A stretch of 64,000 nt of DNA from Bacillus subtilis (lineage in GTDB: Bacteria; Bacillota; Bacilli; Bacillales; Bacillaceae_C). The notes beneath the pieces were generated by a model that searched no databases, was not told the origin of the DNA, and saw nothing but the letters and a program-made list of their open reading frames with translations. The stretch lies in the NCBI RefSeq assembly GCF_008764245.1, contig NZ_VTQV01000002.1, positions 1 to 64,000 of the forward strand, in the 5' to 3' direction. Made by a program: the position numbers and the translations under genes. Numbering within the stretch: the first letter of the stretch is position 1; each line of letters starts with the position of its first letter. Below are positions 28,911 to 38,225 of the stretch, piece by piece.

Positions 28911-29765
28911 ATGAGGACACCTATTTTGGAATTTTTCGTGATCAGTGATTTTCAGGTAACAGTAGGGGACAAGAAATCTCATGAAAAATTACGGAGCGCC
29001 TTACACAAACTAAAAGCGATCAATCCCTTTCCAGATGCTCTAGTGGTGAATGGCGATATGATTAGTGATGGGAAAGAAGAAAGCTATCAAAAAGTGCGCG
29101 AGGTGATGGAGGGGGAATTCTACCCCTCTAACACCTTCTTTACAATCGGGAATCATGAATATTTTAAAAATGACGGGAACCGTCCTTCCATTGAGCGATT
29201 TCTCAACTTTGCCGGCCTTGAGAAGCTTTATTATGAGAGGATTGTCAAAGGTTTTCCTTTTCTATTCCTTGGTTCAGAAAGCTGGGGGCCAATAGGATCC
29301 CCAACGAAGGATTCGGCTGTATTGAGTAAGGAACAGTTAGACTGGTTGGAACAAACATTAAAAAAATACAAAACAATGAAGTTACCTATTTTTGTCTTTT
29401 TGCATCAGCCTCTTCCATTTACATTAGCTGGAACGGATTTACCCTATTATCAAAATGGTGTCCTTCAAGCACGGGAATTACATGATTTATTATCGTCTTA
29501 TCCGCAGATAATCTTATTTTCAGGTCATACACATTGGGATCTGCATTTCCCAAAAATGTTTGTGAAAGGTCGCTTTGCTATGGCAAATTCAGGTGCTATT
29601 TATAACACCTATGGCCCAGATGAACAAGGACATGAAAAGGTAATAGACTCAAATGGTTGCCAAGGGTTGTATGTTCAAGTATATGATGGTGAAGTAATGA
29701 TTCGGCCCCGAGATCTAGCAAAGGGTGAGTGGATTAATCCTCCTTTTTCCGTGAATAGGTTGTAA
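28911..29765 (+). CDS. Calcineurin-like metallophosphoesterase
   Basis: A 284-residue two-metal phosphoesterase. Metal motifs are SDFQ (DxQ in place of the usual DxH), VVNGDMISDG (GDxxxxG), IGNHEYF (GNHE), and SGHTHWDLH (GHTH). No signal peptide is present. The real substrate is unknown; its place in an amino-sugar cluster hints at a phosphosugar or nucleotide-sugar, but no direct evidence exists. TAGGAG lies 8 bases upstream of the ATG. Co-transcription with the oxidoreductase is likely (42-base gap). Confidence 0.82.
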   Translation: MRTPILEFFVISDFQVTVGDKKSHEKLRSALHKLKAINPFPDALVVNGDMISDGKEESYQKVREVMEGEFYPSNTFFTIGNHEYFKNDGNRPSIERFLNFAGLEKLYYERIVKGFPFLFLGSESWGPIGSPTKDSAVLSKEQLDWLEQTLKKYKTMKLPIFVFLHQPLPFTLAGTDLPYYQNGVLQARELHDLLSSYPQIILFSGHTHWDLHFPKMFVKGRFAMANSGAIYNTYGPDEQGHEKVIDSNGCQGLYVQVYDGEVMIRPRDLAKGEWINPPFSVNRL

Positions 29766-29824
29766 AAGCTATATCTTACTATTAAAATACTCCTATATTC
29801 AATTCAGTAGGGAGAGTAACATTT

Positions 29825-31051
29825 ATGCACAAAAAAGCCGTAAATAAAGCCCCTGTCATTATTATTGCCATCATTACGGCGATTAGTGTTCTCGGAAATG
29901 AAATGTTGTTAATTGTGATGCCTATTTATTGGAAGTTTTTTGGATTAACTGCATTATGGCAGGTAGGTATTATTTTGTCGATAAACCGGATTATTCGCTT
30001 ACCAATTAATTCTGTTGTAGGTTGGTGTTACCAAAGAATTAGCAAACGGACTGGGGTACTGATTGCGGTGATTTTAGCAGTTGTATCAACCTATTCATAT
30101 GGGACACTTAAGGGTTTTTGGCTTTTACTAATCATGCGAATTCTTTGGGGGATTTCTTGGTCTTTACTTCGCTTAGGCGGCTATTTAACCGTTCTTTCTT
30201 CAAGTGATCGCCAGACAAGAGGGCAATTTATGGGCCTTTACAATGGGCTTTGGGGCTTGGGCACACTCTTTGGGATGTTAATTGGTGGTCTATTTGCAGA
30301 CTTGATTGGCATCCAATGGATTACGACTGTTTTTGCGATATTAGGAATCTTGACCCTACCATTTGCAGTTCGCTTTGTTCCAAACACCCTAAGTGAAGTA
30401 GAAAAAAATCGTTCCGTAGATAAAAAAGGATCGATCCTAAAAAATAAAACTCAATTAAAAATATTATTCAATGGTTTGCTTGTTGCCTTGGTAGTCTATG
30501 GAATATATTTTTCAACGATTAGTAAACTAATGGAATATCAAATGGATCAAAATTTTATCATTTTAGGCTTTTCTTTGGGGGCAGCGGCTGTTGCAGGAAT
30601 TGTACAGTCCGTTAAATTAGGAACAGATCCGTTTACGGCCCCTTTAATAGGAAGATGGTCAGATGGAAAAAATGGGCGCATGCCTATGCTTTTATTGGCT
30701 TATATTCTAGGGGCAGTCCTCTTTGCATTCATACCATTGTCTTTACCGTTTCCGCTTTTTTTAATTCTAGTCTTTGCTTTTCAATTAGTGGCAACTATTT
30801 TTATTACGACAAGTGATTCTCTAGCAGCAGACGTAGCAAACGGACCAACTTCCGTTAAAATGATGACCTACTATACATTGGTGGTGGATCTCGGTTCTGC
30901 CTTAGGACCGTTAATTAGCTTTATTGTATTAGACTTTATTGGACTTAGATGGCTTTATTGGCTAACCAGCCTACTTTTATTAGGCGCCTTTAGTTATGGG
31001 TTTCTAACCTTTCGTTACCAGAAAAAGGCAAAAGTGGCGGATGTTTCCTGA
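29825..31051 (+). CDS. MFS transporter
   Basis: A 408-residue major facilitator with about 12 helices. The first is PVIIIAIITAISVLGNEMLLIVMPIY, and the loop between helices 2 and 3 carries a basic stretch (GWCYQRISKRTG). A central cytosolic loop (about 195-213, SEVEKNRSVDKKGSILKNKTQ) separates the two halves. Sugar-import or drug-export roles cannot be told apart from sequence. The neighbours suggest movement of a pathway sugar or sugar acid. GGGAGAG precedes the ATG. Confidence 0.8.
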   Translation: MHKKAVNKAPVIIIAIITAISVLGNEMLLIVMPIYWKFFGLTALWQVGIILSINRIIRLPINSVVGWCYQRISKRTGVLIAVILAVVSTYSYGTLKGFWLLLIMRILWGISWSLLRLGGYLTVLSSSDRQTRGQFMGLYNGLWGLGTLFGMLIGGLFADLIGIQWITTVFAILGILTLPFAVRFVPNTLSEVEKNRSVDKKGSILKNKTQLKILFNGLLVALVVYGIYFSTISKLMEYQMDQNFIILGFSLGAAAVAGIVQSVKLGTDPFTAPLIGRWSDGKNGRMPMLLLAYILGAVLFAFIPLSLPFPLFLILVFAFQLVATIFITTSDSLAADVANGPTSVKMMTYYTLVVDLGSALGPLISFIVLDFIGLRWLYWLTSLLLLGAFSYGFLTFRYQKKAKVADVS

Positions 31052-31068
31052 GCTTAATGCTATAACCA

Positions 31069-31106
31069 GCCTTTTTCAGTTTGTCTATGGCATAAAGGAA
31101 AAAGGC
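31069..31106 (+). terminator. Hairpin after the MFS gene
   Basis: GCCTTTTTC (31069-31077) and GAAAAAGGC (31098-31106) are perfect arms around a 20-base loop. No T run follows, so it may be a weak terminator. Confidence 0.45.
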
Positions 31107-31149
31107 AGGTCATAGTGTAATAGTAGGACTACTTTCAATATTTTTGGGA

Positions 31150-31163
31150 TGTAAGCGCTGTAT
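31150..31163 (+). promoter_or_regulatory. cre (CcpA) box upstream of the orphan lipoprotein
   Basis: TGTAAGCGCTGTAT fits TGWAARCGYTWWMA except at two 3' positions. It lies in a possible promoter spacer (TTGGGA 31144-31149 and TATGCT 31168-31173, 18 bp), consistent with glucose repression. Confidence 0.5.
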
Positions 31164-31236
31164 AAATTATGCTTGCAGGTTACAACAATTGTACAGAAAA
31201 AGGGGGCGGACGATAGAAAAGCATTTTCATGGTTGT

Positions 31237-31257
31237 CTGGTCATGACGTCATGTTAG
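31237..31257 (+). promoter_or_regulatory. Candidate GntR operator C
   Basis: CTGGTCATGACGTCATGTT contains the perfect palindrome CATGACGTCATG, the most symmetrical version of the shared element. It is 41 bases upstream of the lipoprotein start. Confidence 0.55.
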
Positions 31258-31297
31258 GCGGGAAGTATAAGAAAACTAGAAAACAGGGAGATTTGTC

Positions 31298-32674
31298 ATG
31301 AGAATGAGTCGTTTCCACACAAAAAAGCTTTGGATGATTAGTCTATTATTCTTATTGTTTTTCGGAACTGCTTGCAGTAAAGGAGGCAATGAATCCACGG
31401 ATGCGTCTGAGTCAAATACGAATGATGGTGCGGAGGTGGAGGAATTACCTGAAATTGATATGGATCAACCGATTACCCTAAAAATGAATGATTGGCGGGG
31501 GGAGGAAGTATTCAACGAGGCCATTAAAGGGCCTGTGGAAGAGGCATTTCCCAATGTGACATTGGAGCTCATCCCGATTATGCCATATAAAGATAGTTTT
31601 GAAGAACAATTTGCAAGTGGTAACATCCCCGATATTGTGATGGGCCCTGATTTTCGCTACATCCCTGTCATTAAAGAAGTTGATCTTGCGTACGATATGA
31701 CAGAGTTGATCGAAAAATATGGTTTTGAAAATATCGATCGTTTTGATCAAAATTTCCTTGATCATATCCGCGCTTTTTCGGAGAGTAAAGAGGAACTATG
31801 GGGAATCCCTTATATGCACAATAAGGCGGCCTTACACTATAATAAAGATATTTTTGATTTATTCAGTGTCGATTATCCAACAGATGATATGACGTATGAT
31901 GAGGTAATTGAACTTGCCGCTAAGGTCACAGGAGAAAGAAGCGGTACCTATTATACGGGAATGGTGATGCCATCACCGGATCGCTATTTATTTCCACCTT
32001 TAGGGATTACGTTAGTGAATGCTGATACAGATGAACCTCAGTTCACCACCATTCCGGAGATAAAAGATATTTTAGAGACTTATAAAAAAGTAAATGAATT
32101 TCAACAAGGGGATCCGCTTCATGGGGATGGCGCGATTGATCAATTCATTGCAGAACAAACGTTAGCCATGGTTCCAATGTATTTTCTTGGACTAGACTGG
32201 ACCGGTCTGCTTGAAGCACAGGAACAAGGAATGAATTGGGATATTGTCACATTTCCCAAATGGAAAGATCAAGGCGATGTATCCGCATTTTCGGATGGTT
32301 ATTGGGTAGGAGTCACCTCGGCAAGTGAACACAAGGAACAGGCTTTCAAAGTGATTGAATTTTTATTAAGCAATGAACAGGTGGCCCATAAGATACGCTA
32401 TCCAGAGGAATCAGTCTATACCGATGAACTATTTTTCTCGATGGCTGAAGATATTCGTAATCCTTTATTAGCTGACAAAAACATGGAATCCCTTTATAAA
32501 TATCCTGCGCCTCCAGCGCCAGATGGCCGGTCTAAATATGAAGAAATTGCGAAAACGGTCTTAAGTGAACAATTAAATGAATTTCTAACGTCAGATATAG
32601 ATGTTAATACCTTTTTAAGAGAGCTTCAGGAAGAAACGGAAATTCGCATTAAAGATGCACAAGCTCAGCAATAA
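31298..32674 (+). CDS. Orphan sugar-binding lipoprotein
   Basis: A 458-residue ABC solute-binding lipoprotein. The signal peptide ends in the lipobox FGTAC (Cys about residue 27), followed by a Ser/Thr/Asn/Asp-rich linker. The mature domain is family 1-like (NIPDIVMGPDF, ELWGIPYMHNKAALHYNKD). No permease or ATPase gene is adjacent. It shares a candidate GntR operator with the GalNAc operon and with the M60/PL8 genes, so it probably binds an oligosaccharide made by those enzymes. Its permeases must be elsewhere or be those at 6155-7986. Confidence 0.85.
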   Translation: MRMSRFHTKKLWMISLLFLLFFGTACSKGGNESTDASESNTNDGAEVEELPEIDMDQPITLKMNDWRGEEVFNEAIKGPVEEAFPNVTLELIPIMPYKDSFEEQFASGNIPDIVMGPDFRYIPVIKEVDLAYDMTELIEKYGFENIDRFDQNFLDHIRAFSESKEELWGIPYMHNKAALHYNKDIFDLFSVDYPTDDMTYDEVIELAAKVTGERSGTYYTGMVMPSPDRYLFPPLGITLVNADTDEPQFTTIPEIKDILETYKKVNEFQQGDPLHGDGAIDQFIAEQTLAMVPMYFLGLDWTGLLEAQEQGMNWDIVTFPKWKDQGDVSAFSDGYWVGVTSASEHKEQAFKVIEFLLSNEQVAHKIRYPEESVYTDELFFSMAEDIRNPLLADKNMESLYKYPAPPAPDGRSKYEEIAKTVLSEQLNEFLTSDIDVNTFLRELQEETEIRIKDAQAQQ

Positions 32675-32705
32675 TAGCCACAATACCATAGGAATACGAA
32701 TTTCT

Positions 32706-32732
32706 GAGGGAATGAAATCCCTCTATTTTTTT
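32706..32732 (+). terminator. Terminator after the orphan lipoprotein
   Basis: GAGGGA (32706-32711) and TCCCTC (32718-32723) form a 6-bp stem with a 6-base loop, followed by TATTTTTTT. Confidence 0.85.
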
Positions 32733-32754
32733 ATGTAAAATTGTCTCGTATGAG

Positions 32755-32782
32755 TGGACATTTTTTGTGTGCGTGGTATAGT
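32755..32782 (+). promoter_or_regulatory. Promoter for kbl-tdh
   Basis: TGGACA (32755-32760), a 16-bp spacer and TATAGT (32777-32782) with an upstream TGG (extended -10). This is one of the better SigA-type promoters in the window. Confidence 0.6.
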
Positions 32783-32888
32783 ATGTGTATAAATAAGTAG
32801 TTGTATGACGTTAACTGTATTTTTGTAGAGGACATATGTGTGTTATGCATTGACATGGAAAATATAATGATGATATGGAGGGATTGGA

Positions 32889-34079
32889 ATGACGAGTCAG
32901 AACCTAAACCAATTTTTAACGAAGAATTTGGAGGAATTACGAAATCAAGGGCTTTATAACGAAATCGATGTTGTCGAAAGTCCCAATGGACCGATAATTC
33001 AACTCGATGGCAAAAAGTTGATCAATTTATCCTCTAATAATTATTTAGGATTAGCCACAGATAACCGTTTAAAGGAAGTAGCGATTGAAGCAATAAAAGA
33101 ATGGGGAGTAGGTGCAGGAGCAGTTCGAACCATTAATGGCACTTTATCGATCCATACGAAATTGGAAGAAAGATTAGCTGAATTTAAAGGAACAGAAGCG
33201 GCAATTGCCTATCAATCCGGTTTTAACTGTAATATGGCAGCGATTTCAGCTGTGATGGATAAAAACGATGCGATTTTATCTGATGAGCTGAATCATGCTT
33301 CGATTATTGATGGTTGTCGTTTGTCAAAGGCGAAAATAATTCGGGTGAATCATTCTGATATGGATGATTTACGGCAAAAAGCGCAAGCAGCAAAGGAATC
33401 TGGCCAATACAATAAGATCATGGTCATTACGGATGGCGTCTTTTCGATGGATGGGGATATTGCCAAACTACCAGAGATTGTAGAAATTGCGGAAGAGTTT
33501 GACCTGATTACGTATGTCGATGATGCCCATGGATCAGGTGTACTTGGTGGTGGAGCTGGTACTGTAAAGCATTTTGGCTTACAAGATAAGGTGGATTTTC
33601 AAATGGGGACACTTTCAAAAGCGATTGGCGTAGTCGGCGGTTATGTTGCAGGGAAGAAGGAGTTGATTGACTGGTTAAAGGTCCGTTCCCGTCCTTTCTT
33701 GTTTTCAACTGCTGTAACACCTGCGGATGCTGTAGCTGCAACAGAAGCTATCGAAATCTTAATGGATAGCAAAGAGTTAAATGAACGGCTTTGGGCAAAC
33801 GGCGATTATCTGAAAAAGGGACTAAAGGATTTAGGCTTTGATATTGGGGATAGTGAAACACCGATTACCCCTTGTGTGATCGGGGATGAAAAAAAGACAC
33901 AGCAATTCAGTAAACGACTATATGAAGAAGGGGTTTATGCAAAATCCATTGTTTTTCCAACTGTACCAAAGGGAACAGGTCGTGTTCGGAATATGCCAAC
34001 GGCCGCCCATACAAAGGAAATGCTTGATCAGGCAATTGCGATTTATGAGAAGGTTGGAAAGGAAATGGGCATCATCTAA
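32889..34079 (+). CDS. kbl: Glycine C-acetyltransferase (2-amino-3-ketobutyrate CoA ligase)
   Basis: A 396-residue PLP enzyme of the alpha-oxoamine synthase family. It cleaves 2-amino-3-oxobutyrate with CoA to glycine and acetyl-CoA. The PLP lysine lies in [13 protein letters not shown], and [12 protein letters not shown] holds the cofactor Asp/His. Length and motifs are normal. TGGAGGG is 9 bases before the ATG. It is co-transcribed with tdh, and together they form the threonine-to-glycine route. No link to the glycan genes is needed. Confidence 0.93.
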   Translation: MTSQNLNQFLTKNLEELRNQGLYNEIDVVESPNGPIIQLDGKKLINLSSNNYLGLATDNRLKEVAIEAIKEWGVGAGAVRTINGTLSIHTKLEERLAEFKGTEAAIAYQSGFNCNMAAISAVMDKNDAILSDELNHASIIDGCRLSKAKIIRVNHSDMDDLRQKAQAAKESGQYNKIMVITDGVFSMDGDIAKLPEIVEIAEEFDLITYVDDAHGSGVLGGGAGTVKHFGLQDKVDFQMGTLSKAIGVVGGYVAGKKELIDWLKVRSRPFLFSTAVTPADAVAATEAIEILMDSKELNERLWANGDYLKKGLKDLGFDIGDSETPITPCVIGDEKKTQQFSKRLYEEGVYAKSIVFPTVPKGTGRVRNMPTAAHTKEMLDQAIAIYEKVGKEMGII

Positions 34080-34105
34080 CGAACTTGTTCAGGGGGGGAG
34101 TTTGC

Positions 34106-35059
34106 ATGAAAAGAATTTTAGTCACAGGTGCGCTTGGCCAAATTGGAACAGAGTTAGTCATTTTCTTAAGGAAGCTTTATGGGGAAAATAATGTGATTGC
34201 AACCGATATTCGTTACGATAAAACGAATGTAGCCGTAAATTCGGGGCCATTCGAGGTTTTGGATGTAACCGACGGAGAAAAGATGTTTCAAATAACTAAA
34301 CGCTACAAAGTAGATGTCGTGATACATTTAGCGGCCATGTTATCGGCAGTGGCAGAACAGAAGCCACTTGCAGCATGGCATTTAAATATGAATGGGCTTA
34401 TGAATGCGCTTGAAACGGCCAAAGAGCTTGGCATCCAATTATTTACACCAAGCTCTATTGGGGCTTTTGGTTCCTCGACCCCAAAGGAACAGACCCCACA
34501 AGATACTATTCAACGGCCAACCACCATGTATGGAATTAACAAAGTGGCGGGTGAGCTCTTATGTGATTATTATCATATGAAGTATGGTGTCGATACACGC
34601 GGAGTCCGTTTTCCCGGACTTATCTCTTGTATGGCACCCCCTGGAGGTGGTACTACCGACTATGCAGTAGAGATTTACTATGCCGCTATTGAGAGAGGGA
34701 GATATGAGTCATTTATTGAAAAAGGCACCTATTTGGATATGATGTATATGCCTGATGCCCTTCAGGGGGTTGTGCAATTAATGGAGGCGGATCCAAAAAA
34801 ACTAAAACATCGTAATGCTTATAATATTGCTGCAATGAGCCTTGAACCAGAAGTGATCGCGGCAGAAATTCGCAAACATATCCCTACATTTGTGCTAGAT
34901 TATAAGGTCGATCCTGCCCGCCAGGCGATTGCTGATAGTTGGCCAAATGCCATTGATGATTCTGCGGCGCGGGAAGAATGGGGATTTCATGCAAAATATG
35001 ATTTAGAGAACATGACGTCCGATATATTGGAAAAAATTCGTGGAAAAGTGAAGGTATAA
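34106..35059 (+). CDS. tdh: SDR-type L-threonine 3-dehydrogenase
   Basis: A 317-residue NAD-dependent epimerase-fold threonine dehydrogenase. It oxidises threonine to 2-amino-3-oxobutyrate for Kbl. The cofactor motif is TGALGQIGTEL, the catalytic serine is in TPSSIGAFG and the Tyr/Lys pair is in YGINKVAGE. The ATG at 34106 is chosen because GGGGGGGAG ends 5 bases upstream; a start at 34085 would run through it. This is the short-chain (not zinc) form typical of Bacillaceae. Confidence 0.92.
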   Translation: MKRILVTGALGQIGTELVIFLRKLYGENNVIATDIRYDKTNVAVNSGPFEVLDVTDGEKMFQITKRYKVDVVIHLAAMLSAVAEQKPLAAWHLNMNGLMNALETAKELGIQLFTPSSIGAFGSSTPKEQTPQDTIQRPTTMYGINKVAGELLCDYYHMKYGVDTRGVRFPGLISCMAPPGGGTTDYAVEIYYAAIERGRYESFIEKGTYLDMMYMPDALQGVVQLMEADPKKLKHRNAYNIAAMSLEPEVIAAEIRKHIPTFVLDYKVDPARQAIADSWPNAIDDSAAREEWGFHAKYDLENMTSDILEKIRGKVKV

Positions 35060-35078
35060 GACGGTAAGTCAGTAAAAG

Positions 35079-35113
35079 AAGGCTATTCCATTCTGAAGAC
35101 GAATAGCCTTTTA
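35079..35113 (+). terminator. Terminator after tdh
   Basis: AAGGCTATTC (35079-35088) and GAATAGCCTT (35101-35110) form a perfect 10-bp stem with a 12-base loop; the paired AAAAG and TTTTAC flank it. Confidence 0.8.
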
Positions 35114-35270
35114 CAGAACAATTGGATTTAGATACGTATTTATAGGTAATATTTCACGGAATCATATGGAATGAATGACTTTATAGGGATAAACCCAAAT
35201 TTCCCTTAGTTATTTACTACCATTTTTTACCAATATGATTGCATAATCATGTATACTAAAATATATTTAC

Positions 35271-35284
35271 TGTAAGCGTTTCAA
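35271..35284 (+). promoter_or_regulatory. cre (CcpA) box upstream of the M60 genes
   Basis: TGTAAGCGTTTCAA matches the CcpA consensus at all but one position. It lies about 12 bases past a likely transcription start (after TATACT 35252-35257), a place where CcpA blocks elongation or initiation. Confidence 0.65.
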
Positions 35285-35309
35285 TATATAGGATGAAAAG
35301 GAGGGATCC

Positions 35310-35342
35310 ATGAGAAATAATCATTTATGTTTTAGGTGGTAA
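35310..35342 (+). CDS. Possible 10-residue leader peptide
   Basis: AAGGAGGG stands 5 bases before an ATG that opens MRNNHLCFRW and stops at TAA (35340-35342). The stop overlaps a TGGTAATGAC element. The quality of the ribosome site makes translation plausible, but nothing shows it is regulatory. Confidence 0.25.
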   Translation: MRNNHLCFRW

Positions 35343-35359
35343 TGACATTACAACATCAT
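35336..35359 (+). promoter_or_regulatory. Candidate GntR operator E (weaker)
   Basis: GTGGTAATGACATTACAAC shares TGGTnnTGAC with the other sites but differs downstream. It is 30 bases before site D, so two bound dimers could cooperate. Confidence 0.35.
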
Positions 35360-35388
35360 GAGCCTATCATTTGCAATTTATTACTTCA

Positions 35389-35407
35389 CTGGTAGTGACA
35401 TCATGTC
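35389..35407 (+). promoter_or_regulatory. Candidate GntR operator D
   Basis: CTGGTAGTGACATCATGTC holds the near-perfect palindrome GACATCATGTC. It lies 14 bases before the GGAGGG of the first M60 gene, within the transcribed leader. Confidence 0.55.
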
Positions 35408-35432
35408 TATTATGATCATTGGAGGGATTTTC

Positions 35433-38123
35433 TTGAGGAAAAAATGGATGACAGTGGTTTTGGCCGGAAGTTTGGTTGGGTATATGTCCCCGATGGCAGT
35501 GTTGGATGCGAAGGCCCATGCCGAAACATCCGCGAAATCGGCAACGCTCTATAATATGGAGGTAGGACAGCTTCAAGACGATCTTGCCGTGTTTTATGAA
35601 GAAATGGATGGTTTTCCTGTTTATTCAAGTTCACATTCAGGTGGAATAAGCGCGATCGGCGATAATGCTTTTGTTGTTGCCGTTAATCCAGACTCTGTTC
35701 CTTTTGTTGGAGCGGCCAGATATGGAGAAGGAAGAGTAGTAGCAGCGGGGCTGAGTGAGTACTTTGACTTTTCCAATGCCGATGTTGTAAAAACAAAGGT
35801 TTTAACCAATATTTTAAAATGGGTGACAGAAAAGGATCGCGAAGATTCTACCTATCCAACCTATGAAAAAGCGTTAAAGGGAGAGCGAAAAATCACGGTA
35901 GTGACGAATCGGGAAATACCCGCGAGTGAGGATTTACCGATTCATATAGAATATGTAACTGATTTCCAGTCAGTAAATCTTAACCCATCGCAACATCAAG
36001 TTGCTTTCGTTAATAACTTTCATCAACCACTCTCGGTAGAAGAAGTACAGGCTTTACTAGATTATGTTAGGGAAGGTGGAGCTGTCATCTTCGGTGAAAA
36101 AGGTTGGGTAATGGAAGGGCATCCAAAGGAATGGATGGCAAAAGAAAATAGTACCCCAAGACTTACAGATTATGGCATACAAACATTTCTAAATGAAGTA
36201 GGTCTTTCTCTCACAAATATTATTGCAACCACCAAGACAGAGATTTATCCACAAATGCAGCTAGAAAAAATCCAAAATTATTTTGTCCCAACTCTAATTG
36301 ATAAAGCAAAAGCGATCGAAGAGGGAACAATGGACCCTAGTACTCTCAATATTGGTTCGGATGATGCAAGCCCCGAAAAAAAGAAAGAGATTATTGCCCA
36401 AGTTGTGAGTGCAACAATTGGCAGTTTAATAGAGGGGCATCCTCTACTTGAACAGATGAAATCTGATTTAACCGATTTTGAAGTAACATGGCCTTTTGAA
36501 AAGGGGGAGTATCCATATTCGAGTTCTCTTTTGGCTTATATGGTGAATGAGGCATCCCTTGATGTAAACGGGGAAAAATCTCCTTATGCTGATCATTTCC
36601 CTGGACCTGTATCTAAGGATGCGGAGGTGATTGACAATAAAGAGGTTGTCGTTGATTTCGATTATGCCGATTTAGGTTATCTACGGATGGGCTATCCACC
36701 AGGTACTTGGATGAGTACAGAACTTTATGCCCCAGCCGGAGAAATCATCACGATTGACGTGCCAGAGGGAGTCGAAGACCTCTATGTTCAGGTCGGGTCC
36801 CATACAGATGTTTTAACAGGAAAACCAACATGGAATCGGATGCCGGTGGTAGCTTTACAGCAAAAACTTGAGCCAGGTACGAATCAAATTAAGAGTCCTT
36901 ACGGCGGATTGGTGTATCTAATTCCGAAAACAGCAAAGTCAGGATTCAAAGCACCAATTAATATTAGTGGTGCCGTTGCCTCACCGACCTTTGTGAAAGG
37001 AGAAACAACGAATGAGGAGTGGCATCGTTCGATCAAGAATAATCCAGCACCATGGGGAGAATTAATTGGCGAACATGTAATTTTTACATTACCTAAAGAA
37101 ACGCTACTGCAAATGGAAAACCCTACAGAATTAATCGATCACTGGGACGAAGTGACGGCAAGTTACAACGAATTTGTCGGGATTGATCCAGCACTGCCCC
37201 TACCACATAAAAGTTTGGACAGGCCCCATCGTTATGTTGCAGATGTGCAAATCAGTGCAGGGTATATGCATGCCGGATATCCAATGATGATCCCGATTGA
37301 TCCAGCCGCATCCCATGTGGTTGATCCCAAGTTAGCCTTGGAACGAGGCTGGGGATTTTGGCATGAAATGGGTCATGAATATCAACAAAACCCATGGAAA
37401 TGGGGAGACCTTACCGAAGTCTCTGTTAATATTTATACCCTTTATATTCAAGAGAAGTTTACCGATGTACAAAGACTGATTGAGAAAAGTAATGATGGAA
37501 AATCCCATTATGATCGGGCTTTGGAATTTGTTGCCGATCCTTCCACAACTAAAAAATACACAGATCTCGAACTGATGGACCAACTTGTGTTCTTTAAACA
37601 ACTTCAGCTGGCCTTTGGATGGGATTTCTATACGGATCTGCATATTGCCTATCGTGAAATGGATGAAAAGGTACTTCCATCAACGGATCAAGAAAAGAAA
37701 GATATGCTTCTTTACATGGCATCGAAACAATCAGGTTATAACTTGGTTTCCTTCTTCCAAAAATGGGGTTGGAGTATCACGGACAATGGGCAAGCGAAAG
37801 TAGATGCTCTGGATTTACCTGATCCTGAGGTACCAATTTGGGAGTTAAGAGAATCAAATGTTGAGGATGCTTCGGCCTCACTGCTTCTGAACACACTTGA
37901 TTCCTATCAAGCAAATTTACCTGAAAATGTCTATCATCCATTATCTGTCCATCTGAAATCTGTGGAACACTTCGAAAAGAAGGGTGAATCGGAAAAGGTG
38001 ATTAAACATACGGATGGCTTTAAACAATTACTCGATCATCAAAAGGATAAAGAGCAAATTCCGGAATACGCCTATAACGTCTTAAAAAGTAATGCGAATT
38101 CATTGATTAAGAAGTGGCAATAG
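35433..38123 (+). CDS. Secreted M60 (enhancin/mucinase-type) metallopeptidase 1
   Basis: An 896-residue exported zinc peptidase. Signal peptide about 1-30 with cleavage near AKAHA-E. The N-terminal part (about 35-200) is a Rossmann-like domain also present in the next protein. A beta-rich region (about 380-560) leads to the M60 catalytic core with HEMGH at 644-648 and a distal Glu at 662. The last 85 residues form the helical module shared with the GH18 and PL8 proteins. M60 enzymes attack heavily O-glycosylated proteins such as mucins, fitting the GalNAc pathway nearby. The start is TTG 35433 behind GGAGGG; the ATG at 35358 would translate operator D and misplace the signal peptide. Confidence 0.87.
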   Translation: MRKKWMTVVLAGSLVGYMSPMAVLDAKAHAETSAKSATLYNMEVGQLQDDLAVFYEEMDGFPVYSSSHSGGISAIGDNAFVVAVNPDSVPFVGAARYGEGRVVAAGLSEYFDFSNADVVKTKVLTNILKWVTEKDREDSTYPTYEKALKGERKITVVTNREIPASEDLPIHIEYVTDFQSVNLNPSQHQVAFVNNFHQPLSVEEVQALLDYVREGGAVIFGEKGWVMEGHPKEWMAKENSTPRLTDYGIQTFLNEVGLSLTNIIATTKTEIYPQMQLEKIQNYFVPTLIDKAKAIEEGTMDPSTLNIGSDDASPEKKKEIIAQVVSATIGSLIEGHPLLEQMKSDLTDFEVTWPFEKGEYPYSSSLLAYMVNEASLDVNGEKSPYADHFPGPVSKDAEVIDNKEVVVDFDYADLGYLRMGYPPGTWMSTELYAPAGEIITIDVPEGVEDLYVQVGSHTDVLTGKPTWNRMPVVALQQKLEPGTNQIKSPYGGLVYLIPKTAKSGFKAPINISGAVASPTFVKGETTNEEWHRSIKNNPAPWGELIGEHVIFTLPKETLLQMENPTELIDHWDEVTASYNEFVGIDPALPLPHKSLDRPHRYVADVQISAGYMHAGYPMMIPIDPAASHVVDPKLALERGWGFWHEMGHEYQQNPWKWGDLTEVSVNIYTLYIQEKFTDVQRLIEKSNDGKSHYDRALEFVADPSTTKKYTDLELMDQLVFFKQLQLAFGWDFYTDLHIAYREMDEKVLPSTDQEKKDMLLYMASKQSGYNLVSFFQKWGWSITDNGQAKVDALDLPDPEVPIWELRESNVEDASASLLLNTLDSYQANLPENVYHPLSVHLKSVEHFEKKGESEKVIKHTDGFKQLLDHQKDKEQIPEYAYNVLKSNANSLIKKWQ

Positions 38124-38225
38124 ACTACTTGCTAAGAAATGAGTTTATTGAGGTTTAGACCCCTTCTGAAAAATAGATAGGAGCACTTACTTTTAAGGGG
38201 GAAATTTTTATTAAGGAGAAGATGT

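Larger units (their letters stand above)
35060..35432 (+). promoter_or_regulatory. Control region of the M60-M60-PL8 block
   Basis: This 370-base gap holds, in order, the tdh terminator, a -10-like TATACT (35252-35257), a strong cre box (35271-35284), a 10-codon possible leader ORF with perfect AAGGAGG (35310-35342) and two GntR-like elements (35336-35359 and 35389-35407). The first M60 gene follows from a TTG. No clear -35 was found for the TATACT. Confidence 0.55.

Noticed and set aside
32889-35059. kbl-tdh as part of the glycan system
   Set aside because: Both have clear threonine-catabolic roles, their own promoter and a terminator; threonine from mucin digestion is a tempting but unsupported link.
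35139-35300. Search for a riboswitch in the leader of the M60 operon
   Set aside because: No conserved riboswitch core, T-box or terminator/antiterminator pair was recognised; cre and operator-like elements explain the region better.
35358-35432. N-terminal extension of M60-1
   Set aside because: It would translate the palindromic operator D and place a hydrophobic run before the real signal peptide; TTG 35433 has GGAGGG at 6 bases.
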